In this document: positions 58,775 through 64,000 of the stretch, piece by piece | Layout of the letters: each line of letters starts with the position of its first letter | Numbering within the stretch: position 1 is the stretch's first letter | NCBI GenBank assembly: GCA_016841525.1 | Contig: JAENYZ010000001.1 | Span: forward strand, 1-64,000 | Direction of reading: 5' to 3' | Length of the DNA: 64,000 bases | Origin: Anaerolineaceae bacterium | GTDB lineage: Bacteria > Chloroflexota > Anaerolineae > Anaerolineales > Anaerolineaceae | Made by a program: the position numbers and the translations under genes | Notes under the pieces: model-generated | The model's input: only the letters and a program-made list of their open reading frames with translations | The model's database searches: none | What the model was told of the DNA's origin: nothing

Positions 58775-59737
58775 ATGTCATCGGTGAAATTAGAGGTCAA
58801 CAAAGCCAATAGAGGATTTTTTATCGCACTGGCAAGTGCTGTGGTCTTATCATTTACCGGGATCATCATCAAATTAGTATCAGAGGATTACCACCTTCCC
58901 GCACTTATACTTGCCTTTTGGCGAGACTTTTTTGTCGTTTTATGTGCTTTCCCCTTTTTATTTTTTCTTAAACCAGACCTATTAAAAGTCCAAAAGAACA
59001 ACAAAGTTTTCCTGGTAATTTTTGGGATAGCATTGGCATGCTTCAATATTGCGTGGACAATGGCTGTGACCTTATCAGGCGCTTCAATTGCAACAGTCCT
59101 TGTTTATTCTTCGGCAGGTTTCACCGCTTTGCTTGGTCATTTTATTTTTAAAGAATCTTTGGGTCTGAAAAAGATTGCATCGATTACACTCTGTTTAACA
59201 GGATGTGTTCTCGTCTCAGGCGCAACCAATTTAGAATCCTGGCAGCAAAACACCCTTGGTATTGTCTCCGGCATTTTTTCTGGTTTACTTTATGCAATTT
59301 ACAGTCTATTTGGACGACACGCTACACACCGCGGGCTTAACCCCTGGACAACACTATTTTATACCTTCCTCGTAGCTGCTGTAACTTTATTGGCAATCAA
59401 CCTGTTACCAGTCCATTTCATTCCAGAAACTGCAAAATCCTTTAAAGACTTATTTCAATTGGGAGAACAATGGCGAGCCTGGACTCTTCTTTTGTTATTA
59501 GCCGGCGGACCAACTTTGATCGGCTTTGGTCTTTACAATATTAGCCTGGGATTATTAGCATCCAGTACCGCCAATTTGATCCTGACCTTTGAACCCGTTC
59601 TGACGACAATTACCGCCTACTTTCTACTCGGTGAGCGTTTGACAATCACTGAATTAATTGGAAGCGGAATGATCATTGGAGCACTTATTCTGCTGCGGTA
59701 TAGAAATAAAAACAAGGGAAGGATAAACAGAACATAA
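58775..59737 (+). CDS. DMT superfamily (EamA) transporter
   Basis: The 320-residue protein shows two EamA repeats with about ten helices: the first from GFFIALASAVVLSFTGIIIK to ALLGHFIFKESLGLKKI, the second from TLGIVSGIFSGLLYAIYSLF to TITAYFLLGERLTITELIGS. Such carriers export amino acids or other metabolites; the substrate is unknown. The N-terminus is short and cytoplasmic. There is no strong ribosome binding site. Confidence 0.88.
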   Translation: MSSVKLEVNKANRGFFIALASAVVLSFTGIIIKLVSEDYHLPALILAFWRDFFVVLCAFPFLFFLKPDLLKVQKNNKVFLVIFGIALACFNIAWTMAVTLSGASIATVLVYSSAGFTALLGHFIFKESLGLKKIASITLCLTGCVLVSGATNLESWQQNTLGIVSGIFSGLLYAIYSLFGRHATHRGLNPWTTLFYTFLVAAVTLLAINLLPVHFIPETAKSFKDLFQLGEQWRAWTLLLLLAGGPTLIGFGLYNISLGLLASSTANLILTFEPVLTTITAYFLLGERLTITELIGSGMIIGALILLRYRNKNKGRINRT

Positions 59738-59747
59738 AAAACATCTC

Positions 59748-59776
59748 TTGACCTGGTTTAAGAAATTGACTAAGAT
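59748..59776 (+). promoter_or_regulatory. Sigma-70-type promoter for the CopG-type regulator
   Basis: TTGACC (59748-59753) and TAAGAT (59771-59776) are separated by 17 bp, the optimal spacing. The predicted start is near 59783, leaving a leader of about 50 bases before the ATG at 59832. Confidence 0.6.
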
Positions 59777-59790
59777 AGAACCATCTATTC

Positions 59791-59808
59791 ACCATCCAAC
59801 CGGATGGT
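59791..59808. promoter_or_regulatory. Palindrome in the regulator's leader, candidate autoregulatory operator
   Basis: ACCATCC (59791-59797) and GGATGGT (59802-59808) form a perfect inverted repeat with a 4-bp spacer, just after the predicted transcript start. Ribbon-helix-helix proteins bind short symmetric sites as dimers and often repress their own genes. Confidence 0.5.
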
Positions 59809-59831
59809 TATTACACACTTGGGAGCCTGAA

Positions 59832-60218
59832 ATGTCAGAAACTGAAAAAATTACAGTGAATATTGGAAGTGTTGATCTCGGAAGAATTGACCTTCTCGTT
59901 CAGGAAGGTTTTTATTCCAGCCGGGCGGATTTCATAAGAACAGCTATTCGTAATCAACTGGATCGCCAGAAGTCAGCCGTTGACTCAATTTCTTCGCGAA
60001 AATCAATGGTGATCGGAACCCTGGGTTACACAAGAAAGGATCTGGAAAAATTACAATCAAAAGGTGAAATGGTCAATGTAAAGGTGATCGGCTTGTTAAT
60101 TTTAAGCGATGATATCCCTCCCCAATTGGCACTTGAAACCATAAAATCGGTCACTGTGCGAGGTGTGTTCAAAGCACCTGAAGATGTCAAAAAAGCCCTG
60201 GCAGATCGAATCGATTAA
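59832..60218 (+). CDS. CopG-type ribbon-helix-helix transcriptional regulator
   Basis: The 128-residue protein begins with a ribbon-helix-helix domain (KITVNIGSVDLGRIDLLVQE, FYSSRADFIRTAIRNQLDRQ), the DNA-binding fold of CopG, Arc and NikR. The C-terminal 75 residues are beta-rich (VIGTLGYTRKDLEKL, VNVKVIGLLILSDDIPP) and may sense a ligand; the nickel-site His residues of NikR are absent. The ATG at 59832 is preferred over an in-frame TTG at 59748, because the TTG is the -35 box and GGGAG precedes the ATG. It lies 97 bp upstream of pepF. Confidence 0.75.
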   Translation: MSETEKITVNIGSVDLGRIDLLVQEGFYSSRADFIRTAIRNQLDRQKSAVDSISSRKSMVIGTLGYTRKDLEKLQSKGEMVNVKVIGLLILSDDIPPQLALETIKSVTVRGVFKAPEDVKKALADRID

Positions 60219-60315
60219 TGGGTTTAATGAAAATCAGAGAAGATTTCTGGTATGATAATCAGCACATAAATTAGACATTTGTCTAAAAACCAGTTGACCA
60301 GGAGAAATCACATAA

Positions 60316-62133
60316 ATGGAAAAGACAACACTACCACGACGTAACGAGGTCCCTTTGGAAGAAACCTGGAACCTTGAAAACATCTTTAAAAACATTGAGG
60401 AATGGAAAACAACGAAAGATGAGGTTCTTTCAGCAGTTCCTGAGCTTGCCAAATACAAGGGCAAATTGGCGGAAAGTCCAGAAGTCTTAGGGGATTTCTT
60501 AGAACTTTACGAGAAAACATTGCGTCAGGCTTCAAAGGTGATGGTCTATGGTTCATTATCCATGGCAACAGATACCAGCGATCAAGCAGCCCAGGCACGT
60601 GCAGGTCAGGCACAAAGCGTTTTTGTCAAATTAAACGCATCGACTTCGTTTATCAACCCTGAATTAATGGAAATTGGTTTTGATATCCTGCGTGAATGGA
60701 TCAAAAAGGATAGCCGTTTATCCGATATGGGACATATGATTGATGAGTTAGAGCGTGAAAAAGATCATGTTCGGTCCAATGAGATTGAACAGGTCCTGGC
60801 GCTTTCAGGCGAACCAATGAGCAATTTTTTCAAAGCCTACAACGCTTTAACCAACGCAGACCTTCAGTTTAAAAATGCAAGGACAAAAGATAAAAGCAAA
60901 ATCGAAGTTGGTCAAAGCAGCATTGGCTCCATAATTACGCATAAAGACAGAAAGGCGCGCAAAACTGGATTCAATAATTATGCAGATGCCTATTTAGCAA
61001 ACAAGAATACGCTCTCATCTATTCAGATGGGCGCAATCCATCGAGATGTTTTTAACGCTCGCACCAGAAATTACAATTCATCGCTTGAAGCATCGCTCGG
61101 CTCAAATAACATTCCCACGGATGTATTTTATGCGTTTATTGAAACCTTTAAAAAGAATTTACCAACCTGGCATCGTTACTGGCGTGTTAGGAAAAAAGCA
61201 TTAGGGTACCAAAAATTTCATGTTTATGACATAAAAGCCCCTTTATCGAACGATAGTCCTGTCATCCCCTTTGAGCAGGCCGTGGATTGGATCAGTGAAG
61301 GTTTGGCACCGCTTGGTGAAGATTATGTCAACACTTTGAGAAAGGGCGCTTTAGAAGACCGTTGGGTTGATCGGGCGTGCAATAAAGGGAAACGTCAGGG
61401 TGCATTCTCGAGCGGCGTTTATGACACCAATCCTTTTGTGATGATGAGCTATGCTGATGATGTTTTCAGTCTCAGTACTTTAGCGCATGAATTGGGCCAC
61501 TCCATGCACTCTTATATGACATGGAAAACGCAGCCTTTTATCTATGGACGTTATTCGCTTTTTGTCGCAGAAGTTGCCAGCAACTTTAACCAGGCGATGG
61601 TCAGGGATTACTTATTTAACACACAAAAGGATCCCGCATTTCAGCTGGCTTTGATTGAAGAGACAATGTCAAATTTCCATCGTTACTTTTTCATCATGCC
61701 AACCCTTGCCCGTTGGGAATTGGAAGTTCACGAAAGAGCAGAGGCTGGCAAGCCGCTCAGTGCTGATATCATGAGCGAGATCTGCAGCGAATATTTCGCC
61801 GAGGGTTACGGAGATGAAGTTAAATTCGACAAATCACGGGTTGGAATCACCTGGGCGCAATTTCAGCACATGTATATGAATTTCTATGTCTATCAATATG
61901 CTACGGGGATTTCTGCAGCCCACGCCCTTGCAAAGAATATTCAAGAGGGCGATCAAACTGCCGTTGAGCGCTATCTCAATTTTCTTGGCGCTGGAAGCTC
62001 TGTTTATCCATTGGACGCATTAAGAGCAGCCGGGGTTGATATGACCAGCTCTGAACCGGTTGATGCTGCCTTTGAAGTGATGGCTGCTTATGTTGATCGA
62101 CTGGATAAACTGGTCGAAAATGATCTGGTCTGA
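60316..62133 (+). CDS. pepF: Oligoendopeptidase F (M3B peptidase)
   Basis: The 605-residue cytoplasmic zinc peptidase cuts small peptides. The N-terminal F domain begins at LPRRNEVPLEETWNLENIF, and the zinc motif HELGH lies near residue 391 in LSTLAHELGHSMHSYM. The third ligand Glu is in FVAEVASNFNQAM, and the substrate-closing tyrosines are near MYMNFYVYQYATG. Length is normal for PepF. AGGAGAA precedes the ATG. It may be controlled by the CopG-type regulator encoded upstream. Confidence 0.95.
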   Translation: MEKTTLPRRNEVPLEETWNLENIFKNIEEWKTTKDEVLSAVPELAKYKGKLAESPEVLGDFLELYEKTLRQASKVMVYGSLSMATDTSDQAAQARAGQAQSVFVKLNASTSFINPELMEIGFDILREWIKKDSRLSDMGHMIDELEREKDHVRSNEIEQVLALSGEPMSNFFKAYNALTNADLQFKNARTKDKSKIEVGQSSIGSIITHKDRKARKTGFNNYADAYLANKNTLSSIQMGAIHRDVFNARTRNYNSSLEASLGSNNIPTDVFYAFIETFKKNLPTWHRYWRVRKKALGYQKFHVYDIKAPLSNDSPVIPFEQAVDWISEGLAPLGEDYVNTLRKGALEDRWVDRACNKGKRQGAFSSGVYDTNPFVMMSYADDVFSLSTLAHELGHSMHSYMTWKTQPFIYGRYSLFVAEVASNFNQAMVRDYLFNTQKDPAFQLALIEETMSNFHRYFFIMPTLARWELEVHERAEAGKPLSADIMSEICSEYFAEGYGDEVKFDKSRVGITWAQFQHMYMNFYVYQYATGISAAHALAKNIQEGDQTAVERYLNFLGAGSSVYPLDALRAAGVDMTSSEPVDAAFEVMAAYVDRLDKLVENDLV

Positions 62134-62150
62134 GTAATAAATCTGAATCA

Positions 62151-62188
62151 AAAAAAAGCCTGGGTTTTGCAGTTACCCAGGCTTTTTT
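62151..62188. terminator. Bidirectional terminator between pepF and SDR gene
   Basis: AGCCTGGGT (62157-62165) pairs with ACCCAGGCT (62175-62183), flanked by seven A on the left and six T on the right. It ends pepF on the plus strand and the convergent SDR gene on the minus strand. Confidence 0.9.
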
Positions 62189-62199
62189 ATTATTTTGTT

Positions 62200-63084
62200 T
62201 TACCAATTGATATTGGTTAATTCGCATGAGCGCTGCCACAATTTCTCTGCCAGATCTTTTTTTCTCGCATTAATGCTTGGGATTTCTGGTTCACAATTTC
62301 GATAAAAGTAACCGTGAGAGGTATTCACATTTTCAACACCGGCAAGATAGTTAATCGCCTCTGCAGGGATATCTGGTGATTCCCCATCTTTTCGACGTAA
62401 ACGCCAGACCCAATCAGATATCCCGTCGCTTCCTTTAGATGCAATCGATGTGTCCACCAGCCCCGGGTCAAGAGCGATGGCAGTCACTTTGTTATCATAC
62501 CTGCGATTGAATTCGTAAGAGAATAATATATTGCTCAATTTTGAACGTTTATAGGCTAGTAAACCGATATAAGGCCAGGGATTATCCAGTCGATTGACCA
62601 TCAGAGGTGTATTACGATGTGCATATGAGCTTACTGTGATGATCCGCCCCTGGTTTGAGGCTTGTAGCAAAGGCATCAATTCATGACTTAGCAGAAAAGA
62701 TGCCAGATGGTTAACTGCAAATGTCTGTTCAATGCCATCTTTTGTTGTTTGCTTCTTCTCCAGGTAGATGCCAGCATTGTTAACAAGCACATCCACAGCG
62801 TTTATCTCATGTCCTTGAAGTAAGACATTGATATTCTCTGCGAGTTTTTTTACCTGGTCTTGACTTGCCAAATCAGCAAATAAATAATCCACATGAGCCA
62901 TAGGGAACTCGTTTTGAATTGCCTGCTGCGCGTTTTGGTTACGCATTTCAGATCGGCCAACCCCAATAACATAAGCCCCATTTGAGGCGAATTTCTTTGC
63001 AGAGGCAAAGCCTATCCCGGATGTCGCGCCTGTCAGGACAATTGTTTTCTCTGTCAGGACAATCTCTTGTTTACAACAAATCAT
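62200..63084 (-). CDS. SDR family oxidoreductase (retinol dehydrogenase-like)
   Basis: The 294-residue enzyme is a classical SDR with the cofactor motif TGATSGIGFASAK near residue 19, VLVNNAGIY, the catalytic Ser in ITVSSYAH and a Y-x-x-x-K motif in AYKRSKLSNIL. The size and the PGLVDTSIASKGS segment resemble retinol dehydrogenase/WWOX-like members, which act on alcohols and carbonyls of lipids or xenobiotics. The Arg in VGRSEMR after strand 2 suggests NADP(H). AGGAAG precedes the ATG. It has no obvious link to its neighbours. Confidence 0.88.
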   Translation of the reverse strand: MICCKQEIVLTEKTIVLTGATSGIGFASAKKFASNGAYVIGVGRSEMRNQNAQQAIQNEFPMAHVDYLFADLASQDQVKKLAENINVLLQGHEINAVDVLVNNAGIYLEKKQTTKDGIEQTFAVNHLASFLLSHELMPLLQASNQGRIITVSSYAHRNTPLMVNRLDNPWPYIGLLAYKRSKLSNILFSYEFNRRYDNKVTAIALDPGLVDTSIASKGSDGISDWVWRLRRKDGESPDIPAEAINYLAGVENVNTSHGYFYRNCEPEIPSINARKKDLAEKLWQRSCELTNINW

Positions 63085-63287
63085 TTCTACTTCCTAAGTT
63101 TATGATCCAGAACTGCTCAATTATACTCACTAAGGTATTGATGTATCCCAACAAAACATAATTTATACTGGTAAAAATCAAAAAAATGAGCCTTAAAGAG
63201 TTCACAAATAATACAGTGAATATTCCTCATCTCCACAAATCACAATTATAATAACTATTGTTTTGATCACCAATTACATAGGGAATA

Positions 63288-63704
63288 ATGAAAACCAAAA
63301 TATTTAATTACGATAGATTGGTAAAAAGCGAAGATTTAAATCACCACCGCACTTTATTTGCCGGCCGCTGCAGTGAATGGTTTGTCGAGGCTGGTTTTAT
63401 TGCGGTTGCCAGTGTATTACCTGCCAACAATATTGTCTGCGTCAAAATTCATGGGCTCACCTTTACAAGTCCCCTCAAATCAGGAGATATCGCCTGCTTT
63501 GAAAGTAAAATCGTCTATACTGGACGCACTTCTATCATCGTTTACGTTGCTGTTAAAGACCAGAAAAATGGGCGTACGCTTGTCCGCGGCTTCATAACCT
63601 TTGTACATGTAGATCAAAACGGCAAATCATTACCCCATGGCTTATCCCTTGAATTGACAAATCCAGAAGACATTGAGCTGAACAAACAAGCGAAGTTATT
63701 GTAA
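63288..63704 (+). CDS. Hotdog-fold acyl-CoA thioesterase
   Basis: The 138-residue protein has the hotdog thioesterase pattern: LVKSEDLNHHRTLFAGRCSE with a conserved acid/Asn region, WFVEAGFIAVAS for the central helix, and GLTFTSPLKSGDIACFESKI. It would hydrolyse acyl-CoA to free acid and CoA, with a normal length for a single-domain member. TAGGGAA lies upstream of the ATG. The exact acyl chain is unknown. Confidence 0.82.
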   Translation: MKTKIFNYDRLVKSEDLNHHRTLFAGRCSEWFVEAGFIAVASVLPANNIVCVKIHGLTFTSPLKSGDIACFESKIVYTGRTSIIVYVAVKDQKNGRTLVRGFITFVHVDQNGKSLPHGLSLELTNPEDIELNKQAKLL

Positions 63705-63793
63705 TTTCCAATCTCTTATCAATCATAATTTTTTCGAAATGAGCTTCTCTGAGATTGATTCAAAATACACAAATCACACAAAGATTTGAGTAA

Positions 63794-63821
63794 TTGCAAA
63801 TAAATCTATTAAAGATATACT
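63794..63821 (+). promoter_or_regulatory. Promoter for a possibly leaderless transcript of the last gene
   Basis: TTGCAA (63794-63799) and TATACT (63816-63821) have a 16-bp spacer. The -10 box ends seven bases before the ATG at 63829, and no Shine-Dalgarno sequence is present, so a leaderless mRNA is likely. Confidence 0.5.
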
Positions 63822-63828
63822 TAGTCTT

Positions 63829-64000
63829 ATGAAAAAACAAAGCTTGGAAAATATTTTCATTATCTTGATAAGCATTGGTGCTTTATGTTTTGTTCTTATC
63901 GGTGGATTATCAATTTGGGCTGATTTCGAAGCTTCGCTGTTCAATTCTGCGAGAAGAACAAATGAACGCTTATCGACATTCAACTGCCCATCATTTATCG
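63829..64000 (+). CDS. Start of a membrane-anchored or secreted protein, truncated by the window end
   Basis: The frame is open from the ATG to the last base (57 codons seen). The N-terminus has a basic start (MKKQSLEN) and a hydrophobic segment (IFIILISIGALCFVLIGGLS), predicting a signal anchor or signal peptide, followed by a polar region (WADFEASLFNSARRTNER). The family cannot be named from this part. Confidence 0.6.
   Translation, partial: MKKQSLENIFIILISIGALCFVLIGGLSIWADFEASLFNSARRTNERLSTFNCPSFI

Overview
ORGANISM. The window looks like chromosomal DNA from a low-to-medium GC member of the Chloroflexota, most likely class Anaerolineae. This is inferred from gene content, because the window holds no rRNA or universal marker. 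Pointers are a CarD regulator, a MalT-type ATPase fused to a BTAD DNA-binding output, lipoproteins with Thr/Pro- or Glu-rich tethers carrying SH3-like or NBR1-type Ig domains, a fused EcfA-EcfA ATPase, and a primary-type sigma factor beside a hibernation-factor-like protein. I see no tRNA, rRNA, CRISPR array, insertion sequence or prophage.

LAYOUT. 1-9.3 kb: housekeeping and mixed genes (GT2 glycosyltransferase, S10 peptidase, a decayed HAD phosphatase, CarD, an SH3-type lipoprotein, glutamine synthetase, an SCP2-cupin fusion, RecD2). 9.4-24.6 kb: a 1072-residue STAND/BTAD regulator, then a codirectional block of SDR, divergent KAS III-like enzyme, CoA-transferase, small beta-rich protein, thiolase, DUF35 protein, alpha/beta hydrolase and a complete LIV-type ABC importer. 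Three direct repeats with an 11-bp period lie just upstream of the block, in the arrangement known for SARP/BTAD regulators. 24.6-25.7 kb: a long AT-rich gap. 25.7-35.4 kb: a BMP/nucleoside-type ABC importer whose binding protein is an internal in-frame 903-bp duplication, followed by a two-gene molybdenum hydroxylase of the xanthine dehydrogenase family. 35.7-43.9 kb, minus strand: an unknown membrane protein, sigma factor, hibernation-factor-like protein, M50 protease, GAPDH, degenerate receiver, then an NBR1-Ig lipoprotein with a two-component system. 44.1-53.7 kb: a tandem UspA protein and a 2835-residue cyclic beta-1,2-glucan synthase-like protein. 53.7-64 kb: an ECF transporter with a convergent S component, a NifX/NifB-like protein, an isolated tyrosine recombinase, a DMT transporter, a CopG-type regulator, oligoendopeptidase F, an SDR, a hotdog thioesterase and a truncated gene.

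HOW IT WORKS TOGETHER. The strongest candidate for an undescribed system is 9434-24566. The LIV importer would bring in a small organic acid or amide, the CoA-transferase would activate it, and the SDR, thiolase/DUF35 pair and KAS III-like enzyme would process the CoA thioesters. The KAS III-like protein keeps the nucleophilic Cys but has Thr and Tyr where the catalytic His and Asn of FabH lie, so its chemistry is probably not ordinary ketoacyl synthesis. The 25730-35371 block reads as nucleoside or purine uptake plus oxidation. Both ABC systems have a strong hairpin directly after the binding-protein gene and before the next ATPase gene, a plausible device for making the binding protein in excess.
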